A DNA stretch of 64,000 nucleotides, taken from NCBI RefSeq assembly GCF_018332655.1, contig NZ_BOQL01000073.1, positions 1-64,000 on the forward strand, written 5' to 3'. The notes beneath the pieces were generated by a model. That model was not told the DNA's origin, did no database searches, and worked only from the letters and a program-made list of their open reading frames with translations. This DNA comes from Actinoplanes auranticolor. GTDB lineage: Bacteria; Actinomycetota; Actinomycetes; Mycobacteriales; Micromonosporaceae. Of this stretch, positions 17,357 to 26,083 are shown piece after piece. The number at the start of each line of letters is the position of its first letter. Positions within the stretch are counted from its first letter, which is position 1. A program made the translations under genes and the position numbers.

Positions 17357-18763
17357 ATGCGCCGAGAGTGGCATCAGTTGAGTCATCCCGGGGTCGGGAC
17401 CACCGCCCTGCAGACGTCCCGCCCGTCCACCGATTCCGCCGAGGACTCCGCCCTGGGCCTGGACAAATGGCGGGAGCTTCCGCGCTTGCAGATGCCGCCG
17501 TGGGCCGACATGGACGAGGTCGCCTCCGTCTGCCGGGTCCTCGACACCGTCCCGTCGATCGTCGCGCCCTACGAGGTCGACCAGCTCCGGCACCGCCTGG
17601 CCGAGGTCTGCGAGGGCCGCGCCTTCCTGCTGCAGGGCGGCGACTGCGCCGAGACCTTCGCGGACAACACCGAGAGCCACCTGCTGGCCAACGCCCGCAC
17701 GCTGCTGCAGATGGCGGTCGTGCTGACCTACGGCGCGTCGATGCCGGTGGTCAAGGTGGCCCGGGTCGCGGGGCAGTACACCAAGCCCCGGTCGTCGGCG
17801 ACGGACTCGCTGGGGCTGCCGGCGTACCGCGGGGACCTGATCAACTCGCTGGACGCGAACGAGGCGGCCCGGGTGGCCGACCCGCAGCGCATGATCCGGG
17901 CGTACGCGAACTCCGCCGCGGCGATGAACATGCTGCGGGCGTACCTGGCGGGCGGCCTTGCCGACCTGGCCGGCCTGCACGACTGGAACAAGGACTTCGT
18001 CCGCGCCTCGCCGGCCGGCGAGCGCTACGAGGCGATCGCCCGGGAGATCGACCGCACCCTGGACTTCATCCGCGCGTGCGGCATGACCGAGGACGAGGCG
18101 CTGCGCACGGTCAGCCTGTACTGCTCGCACGAGGCGCTGGCACTGGAGTACGACCGCGCGCTCACCCGGGTCTCCGACGGCAAGGCGTACGGCCTGTCCG
18201 GGCACTTCCTGTGGATCGGCGAGCGCACCCGGCAGCTGGACCACGCGCACATCGACTTCATCAGCCGGATCGCCAACCCGATCGGCGTCAAGCTCGGCCC
18301 CGGCACCAGCCCGGAGACGGCCATCGAGCTGTGCGAGAAGCTCAACCCGGACAACATCCCGGGCCGCCTGACCCTGATCAGCCGGATGGGCAACGGCAAG
18401 GTCCGGGACGCGCTGCCGGCCATCGTGGAGAAGGTCACCTCCACCGGGGCCAAGGTGGTGTGGCAGTGCGACCCGATGCACGGCAACACCCACGAGTCGT
18501 CCAACGGCTACAAGACCCGGCACTTCGACCGGGTCGTCGACGAGGTGCTCGGCTACTTCGAGGTGCACCGCGGCCTGGGCACCCACCCGGGCGGCATCCA
18601 CATCGAGCTGACCGGCGAGGACGTCACCGAGTGCCTGGGCGGTGCGCAGGGCATCGAGGACCTCGACCTGCCGGGCCGCTACGAGACGGCCTGCGACCCC
18701 CGGCTCAACACCCAGCAGAGCCTGGAGCTGGCCTTCCTGGTGGCGGAGATGCTGCGTGGCTGA
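17357..18763 (+). CDS. aroG: Class II 3-deoxy-7-phosphoheptulonate (DAHP) synthase
   Basis: First enzyme of the shikimate pathway: phosphoenolpyruvate plus erythrose-4-phosphate give DAHP. The product is 468 aa, typical of the plant/mycobacterial class II enzyme. Diagnostic blocks are LLQGGDCAETF (metal-binding Cys), VVKVARVAGQYTKPRSS, WIGERTRQLDHAHIDFISRI, LTLISRMGNGKVRDALP and QCDPMHGNT. TAGGCT (17345-17350) stands six bases before ATG 17357 with no ribosome binding site, so translation is probably leaderless. The stop overlaps the threonine aldolase start by eight bases. It corresponds to Rv2178c in the conserved mycobacterial order. Confidence 0.95.
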   Translation: MRREWHQLSHPGVGTTALQTSRPSTDSAEDSALGLDKWRELPRLQMPPWADMDEVASVCRVLDTVPSIVAPYEVDQLRHRLAEVCEGRAFLLQGGDCAETFADNTESHLLANARTLLQMAVVLTYGASMPVVKVARVAGQYTKPRSSATDSLGLPAYRGDLINSLDANEAARVADPQRMIRAYANSAAAMNMLRAYLAGGLADLAGLHDWNKDFVRASPAGERYEAIAREIDRTLDFIRACGMTEDEALRTVSLYCSHEALALEYDRALTRVSDGKAYGLSGHFLWIGERTRQLDHAHIDFISRIANPIGVKLGPGTSPETAIELCEKLNPDNIPGRLTLISRMGNGKVRDALPAIVEKVTSTGAKVVWQCDPMHGNTHESSNGYKTRHFDRVVDEVLGYFEVHRGLGTHPGGIHIELTGEDVTECLGGAQGIEDLDLPGRYETACDPRLNTQQSLELAFLVAEMLRG

Positions 18764-19775
18764 CCTGCGCTCCGACACCGTCACCCGGCCGACCGCGGCG
18801 ATGCGCGAGGCCATGGCGACGGCGGTGGTGGGCGACGACGTCTTCGGCGACGACCCGACGGTCATCGCGCTGGAGCGGCAGGTGGCCGGGCTGTTCGGGC
18901 ACGAGGCGGCACTGTTCGCCCCGTCCGGCACGATGGCCAACCAGATCGCCCTGCAGCTGGTCGTGCCGCGCGGCGGTGAGCTGCTGGCCGGCGCCGACGC
19001 GCACGTGGTCACCTACGAGCAGGGTGCGGCGGCCGCGCTCGGTGGCATCTCCACCCGGACCTGGCCGTCGGTGGGCGCGGCGCTGGACCCCGAGCAGATC
19101 GAGGCGATGATCCGCCCGGACGGTTACCCGTCCGTGGCGACCAGGGCCGTCGCGGTCGAGCAGACGCACAACCTCGGCGGCGGCGGTGTGGTCCCGCTGG
19201 AGATCCTGCGCCGCCTGCGGGCGGTGGCCGACGCGGCGGGTGTGGCCCTGCACTGCGACGGCGCCCGCATCTGGCACGCGCACATCGCGGAGGGCGTGCC
19301 GCTCGCGGCGTACGGGGAGCTCTTCGACACGCTGTCGGTCTGCCTGTCCAAGGGCCTCGGCGCGCCGGTCGGCTCGCTGGTCGTGGGCAGCGCGGACCGC
19401 ATCGCCCAGGCCCGGCTGCTCCGCAAGCGGCTGGGCGGCGGCATGCGCCAGGTCGGCATCCTGGCGGCGGCCGGTCAGCACGCGCTGGACCACCACCTGA
19501 CCCGGCTGGCCGACGACCACGCGCGCGCCCGCCGGCTGGCCGAGGCGCTCGAGCCGCTCGGGGTGGAGCGGGGGGCGGAGGTGCGGACCAACCTGGTGAT
19601 GCTGGACCTGACCAAGGCGTCCCTGGACGCGCCGTCGCTGGTGGCGGCGGCGGCCGAGCGGGGAGTGCTGCTGGCGGCGATGCTGCCGCGTACGGCCCGC
19701 CTGGTGACCCACCTGGACGTCACCGACGACGACATCGACGAGGCGATCACGGTGTTGCGGAGCCTGCTTTCCTGA
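18756..19775 (+). CDS. ltaE: Low-specificity threonine aldolase
   Basis: PLP enzyme that splits threonine/allo-threonine to glycine and acetaldehyde. The 339-aa product begins ADLRSDTVTRPTAAMREAM. It has HEAALFAPSGTMANQIAL, VEQTHNLGGGGVVPLE, LHCDGARIWHAH (PLP-binding Asp), and the Schiff-base Lys in LSVCLSKGLGAPVGS, followed by RKRLGGGMRQVG. GTG 18756 overlaps the last codons of aroG, so the two are translationally coupled. The pairing with aroG has no obvious metabolic reason beyond amino-acid metabolism. Confidence 0.9.
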   Translation: MADLRSDTVTRPTAAMREAMATAVVGDDVFGDDPTVIALERQVAGLFGHEAALFAPSGTMANQIALQLVVPRGGELLAGADAHVVTYEQGAAAALGGISTRTWPSVGAALDPEQIEAMIRPDGYPSVATRAVAVEQTHNLGGGGVVPLEILRRLRAVADAAGVALHCDGARIWHAHIAEGVPLAAYGELFDTLSVCLSKGLGAPVGSLVVGSADRIAQARLLRKRLGGGMRQVGILAAAGQHALDHHLTRLADDHARARRLAEALEPLGVERGAEVRTNLVMLDLTKASLDAPSLVAAAAERGVLLAAMLPRTARLVTHLDVTDDDIDEAITVLRSLLS

Positions 19776-19829
19776 GGTCTTCTGCTTACATCAGGAGCCG
19801 ACGCCGTTGCGAACCGCCGAGGAGCTCCG

Positions 19830-20219
19830 ATGACCCGCCGCGCCACCGGTACCTTCACCACCGTCTTCGAGCCGCTGCCGATCGACGACGACACGATCAG
19901 CCGGATGCAGGTGCTCAAGACCATCGAGGGTGACCTGAGCGGCACCGGCCGCGCGGAGATGCTCTCGGTCGGCACCCCGATCGACGGCTCGGCGGGCTAC
20001 GTCGCGATCGACCGCATCACCGGCACGCTGCACGGCCGCAGCGGCAGCTTCGTGCTGCAGCACTACGGGCTGATGGACCGCGGCGCCGGGACGCTGATCG
20101 TGCGGGTGGTGCCGGACTCGGGCACCGACGAACTGGCCGGTCTCACCGGTACGTTCGAGATCGACAACAGCTCCGAGGAGCACCGCTACACCTTCGAATA
20201 CGACATCACGCCGGGCTGA
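19830..20219 (+). CDS. DUF3224 domain protein
   Basis: A 129-aa single-domain beta-barrel-type protein of the DUF3224 family (allene-oxide-cyclase-like barrel). Family features are ATGTFTTVFEPLP at the start, IEGDLSGTGRAEML, YVAIDRITGTLHGRSGSFVLQH and the terminal LTGTFEIDN ... HRYTFEYDI. GAGGAG precedes ATG 19830. It is convergent with the phosphotransferase gene (6 bp apart). Function unknown. Confidence 0.8.
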   Translation: MTRRATGTFTTVFEPLPIDDDTISRMQVLKTIEGDLSGTGRAEMLSVGTPIDGSAGYVAIDRITGTLHGRSGSFVLQHYGLMDRGAGTLIVRVVPDSGTDELAGLTGTFEIDNSSEEHRYTFEYDITPG

Positions 20220-20225
20220 CCCCGG

Positions 20226-21092
20226 TCACGCGGTGCCGGGATCGGCCAGCACCCGGTCCACGACGTCGCGCCAGGCCGGGGCGGCCCCCGGCTCGGCCAG
20301 CATGATCAGCGCCTTCCACAGTGCCCACCCACGGGCCCGCTGCCAGGTCTGCCGGTCGAGGCCGACCGCGTCCCGGAAGGCGGCGCGTTCGGTCCCTTCG
20401 AGGGAGTTCCAGGCGATCACGAGGTCACAGGCCGGATCGCCGACGCCGCAGGTGCCGAAGTCGATGACGGCGGCCAGCCGCCCGTCGCGCACCAGCAGGT
20501 TGCCGACCGCGATGTCGCCGTGGAACCAGACCGGCGCCGACGGCCAGGCCGACTTCAGCGCCTGGGCCCACACGCTCCGGCAGGCCGGCCCGTCCACGGT
20601 GTCGCCGAGCTGCTCCAGGGCCTGCTCGACCTGGTCGCCGTAGACGCTGGGGTGGCAGCCCCGGAAGAACGAATGCCGGCCGCCGGCCGGGCCGGGCACG
20701 GGAGCCTGGCGCAGCACGGTGAGGAAGGCGCCCAGGTCACTCGCCAGCCTGTCCCGGCCGACCTCCGCGGCGTCCTCCAGGGTGTCGCCGGCCAGCCACT
20801 GCCGCACCGACCAGGGGAACGGATAGCCCGCACCCGGGCGCCCGACCGCCACCGGGGACGGGACCGGCAGCGGCAGGTGCCCGGCCAGCTCGGGCAGCCA
20901 GCGGTTCTCCTTCTCCACCGCCGCCACGTATCCCTCGCCGCTGGGCAGCCGCACGGACAGCTGATCGCCGAGCCGGAAGGTGCGGTTGTCCCAGCCCTGC
21001 CGGGGCACCGGAGTGACGGGCAGGTCGCTCCACTGCGGGAACTGCTCGGCGATCAGGGCGCGTACCAGATCGGTGGTGATCGAAGGCTTCAC
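20226..21092 (-). CDS. Aminoglycoside-phosphotransferase-family kinase
   Basis: A 288-aa small-molecule kinase of the APH fold. The catalytic block is WFHGDIAVGNLLVRDGR with Asp and Asn in place, and the Mg-binding block is AAVIDFGTCGVGDPACDL. N-terminal sequences such as GWDNRTFRLGDQLSVRLPSG match the nucleotide-binding lobe of this group. The start GTG overlaps the nfo stop (GTGA), making it the third gene of a pknL-nfo-kinase operon. The natural substrate is unknown; members can inactivate aminoglycosides, but that is not implied here. Confidence 0.8.
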   Translation of the reverse strand: MKPSITTDLVRALIAEQFPQWSDLPVTPVPRQGWDNRTFRLGDQLSVRLPSGEGYVAAVEKENRWLPELAGHLPLPVPSPVAVGRPGAGYPFPWSVRQWLAGDTLEDAAEVGRDRLASDLGAFLTVLRQAPVPGPAGGRHSFFRGCHPSVYGDQVEQALEQLGDTVDGPACRSVWAQALKSAWPSAPVWFHGDIAVGNLLVRDGRLAAVIDFGTCGVGDPACDLVIAWNSLEGTERAAFRDAVGLDRQTWQRARGWALWKALIMLAEPGAAPAWRDVVDRVLADPGTA

Positions 21093-21949
21093 AGCTCGGG
21101 GCGCAGCCCTTTGAGCAGGGCGATGTCCGCCGCGTGGCCCTCGTGCTGCTCGGTCGGGGTCTCCACGATCACCGGCAGGCCCGCGGTCGCCGGGTGGGCC
21201 AGCAGCTCGGCGAAGGCGGCCGCGCCGATCCGGCCCTCACCGATGCGCTCGTGCCGGTCGCGGGTCGAGCCGCACCCGTCCTTCGAGTCGTTCGCGTGGA
21301 TGAGCTGTAGCCGGCCCTCGCCGACCGTGGCCACCAGGGCGTCCAGCGTCTCGGTCATGCCGCCCGGCTTGGCCAGGTCGTGCCCGGCCGCCCAGGCGTG
21401 GCAGGTGTCGAAGCAGACGCCCAGCCACGGGTGGTGCTCCACCGCGTCCAGGTACGGCCCCAGATCCTGCACCTTCGACGCCAGGCTGCGCCCACCACCC
21501 GCACTGGGCTCCACCAGCACCTTCGGCAGGCCCTGGGCCGCCGCCACGTCCAGCAGCGGCAGCAACGCCTCGCGGAGCTGGTGCAGCGCCTTGTCGTCGT
21601 GGGCCGGGTCGACCGAGCTGCCCGCGTGGTAGACGATCGCCGTCGCACCGATCGCGGCACCGCGGCGCAGCGCGTGCTCCAGCGTCTCCACCGACCGCTG
21701 CACGGTCTGCTCGGTGGGCGAGCCCAGGTTGACCAGCAGCGACGCGTGGATGTACGCCGGCAGCCCCCGCTCGCCGCAGCCGTCGCGGAACAGCGCGTCC
21801 TGCTTCGGGTCACCGGGCGGCAGCGCCCAGCCGCGGGAGTTCGAGACGTAGACCTGCACCGCCTCGGACCCGGCCGCGTCCGCGTACGGCAGCGCCGCCT
21901 TGGCCAGCCCTCCTGACGTCCTCGTGTGCGAGCCGACCGGCCTGCTCAC
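21089..21949 (-). CDS. nfo: Deoxyribonuclease IV (AP endonuclease, Nfo)
   Basis: Zn-dependent AP endonuclease acting in base-excision repair. The 286-aa product begins SRPVGSHTRTSGGLAKAALPYADAAG. The metal ligands lie in AIVYHAGSSVDP, VLVEPSAGGG, GVCFDTCHAWAAGHDL, IHANDSKDGCGSTRDRHERIGEG and VIVETP. GTG 21949 overlaps the pknL stop codon (GTGA), so translation is coupled to the kinase. Coupling of a PASTA kinase to a repair nuclease is unusual; they may simply share a transcript. Confidence 0.92.
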   Translation of the reverse strand: MSRPVGSHTRTSGGLAKAALPYADAAGSEAVQVYVSNSRGWALPPGDPKQDALFRDGCGERGLPAYIHASLLVNLGSPTEQTVQRSVETLEHALRRGAAIGATAIVYHAGSSVDPAHDDKALHQLREALLPLLDVAAAQGLPKVLVEPSAGGGRSLASKVQDLGPYLDAVEHHPWLGVCFDTCHAWAAGHDLAKPGGMTETLDALVATVGEGRLQLIHANDSKDGCGSTRDRHERIGEGRIGAAAFAELLAHPATAGLPVIVETPTEQHEGHAADIALLKGLRPEL

Positions 21950-23916
21950 GCGCACGTCAGCACCACCTCGGTCTGCGGCGGGACCGGCGTGCCGGCCGGC
22001 GGGTTCTGGATCCGGACCACGCCGTTGGGGTTGAAGTCGAGGCGGGCGCGCAGCCCCTGCGACTCCAGGACGCCCTTCGCCTGCTGGCACGGCTGGTTGT
22101 TCACGTCCGGGACACCGACCTGCGGCGGGCCCTTGCTGACCACGAGCTTGATCTCGTCGTCCTTCTCGGCGCCGGTCCCCGGGGCGGGGGACTGCTCGAT
22201 GACCTGGTCAGCGGGCTGATCGCCGTCCTTGTACTGCTCCACCACGTTCAGGCCGAGCCGCTGGGCCTCACCGCGGGCGTCGTTGATGTTCTTGCCCGTC
22301 AGGTCCGGGACGGTGATCGGCGCCTTGCCCTTGCTGACCACCACGGTCACGGTTGCGCCCGGCTTGAGCTGCGCGTCCGCCTTCGGGTCGGTGGAGATGA
22401 CCACGCCCTGCGGAATGGTGTCGCTGTACTTGCCCTTGCCTTCCTTGACCTTGAGCTTCGTGCCCTCGATCTCGCCGCGCGCCACGGCCAGCTCCTTGCC
22501 GACCACGTCGGGCACCGGATAGCGCTCCGGGCCCAGCGAGAGCGTCAGGACGACGACACCGCCCTTGAGGATCCGCTCGGTGGGCGGCGGGTCCTGGTTG
22601 AGCACCACGTCCTTGGGGACGTTCTCGCTGAACGCGCCGTCGCCGATGCGCAGCTCGAAGCCCTCCTGGGCGGCGGCCTGCTCGGCCTGGGCCCGGCTCA
22701 TGTTCACCAGCTGCGGGGTGTCCGTGTACCGGCCGAGGGTCACCCACCAGGTGCTGCCGACGACGACGAGCACCATCAGCGCCACCGCCGCCATGATCAG
22801 GATCTGCCGCCGGTCGCCGGTGAAGCGGCCGCGCACACCACCCCCGCCCTGCGGTGCCGGCGGTCCGGCCCGGCGCTGGCCACCGCGGGACCGGCCCTGC
22901 TCCGGCAGCCGGGCCCAGCCGGGACGGTCGCCGCCGGTGGCCGGGAAGGTCGTGGTGATCGCGGGCACGAGCGCGGTGGCGTCGGCGGCCGGCGGGCGCG
23001 CCGGGACCTGGCGCAGCAGCGCGGTCTCGACGTTCGCCGCACCCAGGTCGTCGCGGACCACCTGCACCTCGGCGAGCAGCGCGCCGGCGTCGGTGGGGCG
23101 GGCGCCCGGGTCACGGCGGGTGGCCCGGGCGACCAGGTCGTCGAGCACGGTGGGCAGGCCCTTGACGATGCTGGACGGCGCCGGGACGTCGTTGTCGACG
23201 TGCTGCCAGGCGACCTCGACCGGCTCGTCACCGTCGTACGGGACCCGGCCGGTGAGCATCTCGAAGAGCACGATACCGGCCGAGTAGACGTCCGTGCGCG
23301 CGTCCGCGTGCCCGTCGGTGACCAGCTCCGGCGCCACGTAGGCGACCGTGGCCATGAGCTGGCCCGAGTCGTCGGTGCTGCTGGCCTCGACCGCGCGGGC
23401 CAGGCCGAAGTCGGCCACCTTGACCACGCTGTCGACCAGGTTGGCGATGCCGCCGCTGGGCGCCTCGGCGACCAGCACGTTCTCCGGCTTGACGTCGCGG
23501 TGCACGAGGCCGGCGCGGTGCGCGGCGGCGATCGCGGCGAGCATCTGCTCACAGATGGCCAGCGCCTCGACCGGGTTGAGCCGGCGGCGCTGGGTGAGCA
23601 GGTCGCGCAGGGTGCGACCCTGGACGTACTCCATGACCAGGTACGGCAGGCCCTGGTGGCGGCCCTGGTCGTACACCGCGACGACGTTGGGGTGGGTGAG
23701 CCGGGCGATCGTCTTCGCCTCGTCGGTGAAGCGGTCGACGAAGTGCACGTTCGTCGCCTGCGACGGGTGAATGATCTTCAGGGCCACCGTGCGTTCGAGC
23801 CGGTCGTCCACAGCGGTGTACACAGTCGCCATGCCACCACGGGCTACCCGGCCGGTGATCCGGTAGCGCCCGTCAATCGTCGTGCCGATCAACGTGTCGG
23901 CGACAGTCGTGTCCAT
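21946..23916 (-). CDS. pknL: PknL-type Ser/Thr protein kinase with four PASTA domains
   Basis: Membrane signalling kinase of 656 aa. The cytoplasmic kinase domain has Lys47 in VALKII, HRDVKPEN at 139-146 and Asp169 of DFGLAR, with VAYVAPE ending the activation loop. A basic/Pro-rich juxtamembrane region leads to one TM helix (about 371-393). Four extracellular PASTA repeats fill about 398-656, which in PknB-type kinases sense peptidoglycan fragments. The gene stands one gene away from an Rv2175c homologue, as pknL does in mycobacteria; mycobacterial PknL lacks the PASTA region. TACACT stands eight bases before ATG 23916. Confidence 0.93.
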   Translation of the reverse strand: MDTTVADTLIGTTIDGRYRITGRVARGGMATVYTAVDDRLERTVALKIIHPSQATNVHFVDRFTDEAKTIARLTHPNVVAVYDQGRHQGLPYLVMEYVQGRTLRDLLTQRRRLNPVEALAICEQMLAAIAAAHRAGLVHRDVKPENVLVAEAPSGGIANLVDSVVKVADFGLARAVEASSTDDSGQLMATVAYVAPELVTDGHADARTDVYSAGIVLFEMLTGRVPYDGDEPVEVAWQHVDNDVPAPSSIVKGLPTVLDDLVARATRRDPGARPTDAGALLAEVQVVRDDLGAANVETALLRQVPARPPAADATALVPAITTTFPATGGDRPGWARLPEQGRSRGGQRRAGPPAPQGGGGVRGRFTGDRRQILIMAAVALMVLVVVGSTWWVTLGRYTDTPQLVNMSRAQAEQAAAQEGFELRIGDGAFSENVPKDVVLNQDPPPTERILKGGVVVLTLSLGPERYPVPDVVGKELAVARGEIEGTKLKVKEGKGKYSDTIPQGVVISTDPKADAQLKPGATVTVVVSKGKAPITVPDLTGKNINDARGEAQRLGLNVVEQYKDGDQPADQVIEQSPAPGTGAEKDDEIKLVVSKGPPQVGVPDVNNQPCQQAKGVLESQGLRARLDFNPNGVVRIQNPPAGTPVPPQTEVVLTCA

Positions 23917-24069
23917 CGGCGTGAAGTGTATGTGTCCTTCCGGGCGCGGCAGCCCAGGATCTCACAGCTGAGACCGAACGGGTACAGCGCGAAGCGGTGA
24001 CCAGGGCAAAGTGGAGAAAACGACCCGCGGTGCCGGAGCCCCGCGAGTCGCTTATCGTGACAAATCGGA

Positions 24070-24888
24070 TCAGTGCTGTCGCGCGTGGCGAGCCCGGTTC
24101 TCGTCCCGGTCCGGCCCCGTGGCGTCGTCCGAGCCGGTCGGCTCGGCCGGAACGGGCGATTCGCTCGGCTCCGGGGAGCCGCTGCCGTCCGGCGAGGACG
24201 AGGTCGGCGAGGGCGTCGCCGACGGGCTGTGCGGCGTCGGCACGGGCGCGGTGGGGGTCGGCACCGGCGGCGCCGCACAGCAGTCGGCCGGCCGGGTCTC
24301 GGGCCGGCCGGCCGAGGTGGTCCGCGGCGGCTGCGGCACGATCGGCGGCGGCGCGGCCGGCGCGGCGGCGCCCACGGTCGGGGGCAGCACCCGGATCGTC
24401 CCGGGTACGGGCTCAGCCGCCGTCGTGGCCGCAGCCGGTGGCCGGCCGCCCGCCGCGTAGGCGGTGCCGCGGCCCAGGCCCGAGTTGGACAGATCACCCT
24501 CGGAGCCCCGCGGCGCCTCGGCGGCCAGCGGGTACGGCTCCGCACCGGCCGGCTTCTCGCCGACCAGCGCACCGATCCCGTTGACGACCGCGAAGTAGCT
24601 GCCCGCGGCCCCCGCGACCGCGAGGACGCCGAAGGCCGAGGCCGCCACGATCCGGCGCGGCCGGGGCACGAGCTGCTCGCCGTACGAGGTGCGCAGCCCG
24701 CCGGTCATGCCCGCACCGCCGAAGGTGCTGAGCCCGGTCGAGGTCACGTCCGGGTGGCCGGCGGACGGGCGGACGGATCGGACGCCGGCCTCCGGCTCGC
24801 CGGCGTCCGGCTCGGGCCGGTCCAGGTCGTACCGCACCGAGCGCCACGCTCCGGCCACCTCGGTGCGGGCTTTGCGCCACATGGTCAT
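24070..24888 (-). CDS. Single-pass membrane protein with Pro/Thr-rich exterior
   Basis: A 272-aa protein. About 75 N-terminal residues are cytoplasmic (WRKARTEVAGAWRSVRYDLDRPEPD), followed by a TM helix (IVAASAFGVLAVAGAAGSYFAVV), then about 175 residues rich in Pro, Ala, Thr and Ser with a DCC pair near the middle. There is no catalytic motif. It lies between pknL and the Rv2175c-like gene, so it may be a substrate or partner of the kinase; the many Thr/Ser residues are mostly on the outside, which argues against phosphorylation there. I do not recognise a family. Confidence 0.7.
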   Translation of the reverse strand: MTMWRKARTEVAGAWRSVRYDLDRPEPDAGEPEAGVRSVRPSAGHPDVTSTGLSTFGGAGMTGGLRTSYGEQLVPRPRRIVAASAFGVLAVAGAAGSYFAVVNGIGALVGEKPAGAEPYPLAAEAPRGSEGDLSNSGLGRGTAYAAGGRPPAAATTAAEPVPGTIRVLPPTVGAAAPAAPPPIVPQPPRTTSAGRPETRPADCCAAPPVPTPTAPVPTPHSPSATPSPTSSSPDGSGSPEPSESPVPAEPTGSDDATGPDRDENRARHARQH

Positions 24889-24981
24889 CGGGACTGTTCT
24901 CCGATCTCGAGGAACCGGGGACTTCCCGGTTCCGCATGCTCCGCTTGGTCAGCCGCGGAGCGGGCATGGCACGCTGGTCGG

Positions 24982-25359
24982 GTGACCGATTCCGTAACCG
25001 TGGGTGAGGCGGCGGCCCCGCAGCCCACCGGCCCGACCGAGTGGATCAACCTGCCCGACGTGGCGGACAAGCTCGGCGTGTCGATCAGCAAGGTGCACCA
25101 GATGATCCGCGACGGCGCTCTGCTCGCCGTCCGGCGCGACGGTGTGCGCGTGGTGCCGGCGGAGCTGGTGGCCAACAGCACCGTGCTCAAGCACCTCCCC
25201 GGCATCCTCACGTTGCTTCGCGACGCTGGGTACAACGACGAAGAGGCGCTGCGGTGGCTCTACGAGCCGGACGCAACCGTGGACGGCTGCGGCGCCAAGG
25301 GTCTCGGCGGGGACCGCGCCCGCGAGGTCAAGCGGCGTGCCCAGGCGCTGGGTTTCTGA
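24982..25359 (+). CDS. Rv2175c-family DNA-binding protein
   Basis: A 125-aa winged-helix-like DNA-binding protein homologous to M. tuberculosis Rv2175c, a substrate of PknL whose DNA binding is lost on phosphorylation of an N-terminal Thr. The core reads WINLPDVADKLGVSISKVHQMIRDGALLAVRRDGVRVVPAEL, followed by LLRDAGYNDEEALRWLYE and a basic tail. The N-terminus has several Thr/Ser residues (VTDSVTV and PTGPTEW) that could be the phosphorylation site. CACGCT stands six bases before GTG 24982. The crtYc gene follows after eight bases. Confidence 0.9.
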   Translation: MTDSVTVGEAAAPQPTGPTEWINLPDVADKLGVSISKVHQMIRDGALLAVRRDGVRVVPAELVANSTVLKHLPGILTLLRDAGYNDEEALRWLYEPDATVDGCGAKGLGGDRAREVKRRAQALGF

Positions 25360-25367
25360 GCGCCCAC

Positions 25368-25694
25368 ATGCGACACCTTTCGTATCTGCTCGTGCTCGTG
25401 GGCTGCCTGGTGTCCGCGATCTGGCTGGAGCCGGTGCTGAAGGTCAACGTGCTCCGCCGGTGGAAGCGGCTGCTGCTCACGCTGCTGCCGGTGGTGGTGA
25501 TCTTCGTGCTGTGGGACCTCGGGGCGATCGCCGCCGGGCACTGGGACTTCGACCCGGAACAGACCACCGGCGTGCTGTTCCCCGGTGGGCTGCCGCTGGA
25601 CGAGGTGCTGTTCTTCGTCGTGGTGCCGGTCTGCGCGGTGCTGGGCTTCGAAGCGGTCCGGGCTGTGCTGCGCCGGCCGGCCGGTGACGAATGA
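25368..25694 (+). CDS. crtYc: Lycopene cyclase domain subunit, CrtYc type
   Basis: A small integral membrane protein of 108 aa with three helices (LSYLLVLVGCLVSAIWLEP, LLLTLLPVVVIFVLWDLGAI, EVLFFVVVPVCAVLGFEAV). The sequences HWDFDPEQTTGVLFPGGLPLDEVLFF are typical of the heterodimeric actinobacterial lycopene beta-cyclase. With the next gene it should form the two-subunit cyclase that closes carotenoid end rings. The stop overlaps crtYd by four bases (ATGA). It lies directly after the Rv2175c-like gene. Confidence 0.88.
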   Translation: MRHLSYLLVLVGCLVSAIWLEPVLKVNVLRRWKRLLLTLLPVVVIFVLWDLGAIAAGHWDFDPEQTTGVLFPGGLPLDEVLFFVVVPVCAVLGFEAVRAVLRRPAGDE

Positions 25695-26071
25695 CCTACA
25701 CCGTCGCGGCCCTGCTCGGCGTGGCCGGTGCGCTGCTCGTGGATCTCGCGGTGCTGCGGACCCGGCTGGTGACCCGGGTGGTGTTCTGGGCCACGTACCC
25801 GATCATCATCGCCTTCCAGCTGCTGTCCAACGGCATCCTGACCGGCCGCCGGATCGTGGTCTACGACCCGGCGGCGATCATCGGCTGGCGGCTGGTGTAC
25901 GCGCCGGTCGAGGACCTGCTGTTCGGCTTCGCGCTGGTGCTGCTGACCCTGTCGATCTGGGTCTGGCTGGGCCGCCGCGGGGTGCAGCGCACACCGGCGG
26001 CGGGGGAGGGCAGCCGGTTGCTGAAGTGGGGCCGGGCCCGCCTGGGACAGCGCGATTCCGCCGATCTGTGA
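25691..26071 (+). CDS. crtYd: Lycopene cyclase domain subunit, CrtYd type
   Basis: A 126-aa membrane protein, the partner of CrtYc. Three helices are evident. The family block YDPAAIIGWRLVYAPVEDL followed by LFGFALVLLTLSIWVWLG is the CrtYd signature. The C-terminus is short and basic. It is translationally coupled to crtYc. Whether the product makes beta, epsilon or another ring cannot be told. The remaining carotenoid genes are not adjacent; a second set lies at 58-63 kb. Confidence 0.88.
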   Translation: MTYTVAALLGVAGALLVDLAVLRTRLVTRVVFWATYPIIIAFQLLSNGILTGRRIVVYDPAAIIGWRLVYAPVEDLLFGFALVLLTLSIWVWLGRRGVQRTPAAGEGSRLLKWGRARLGQRDSADL

Positions 26072-26083
26072 CACCATCCCGCG

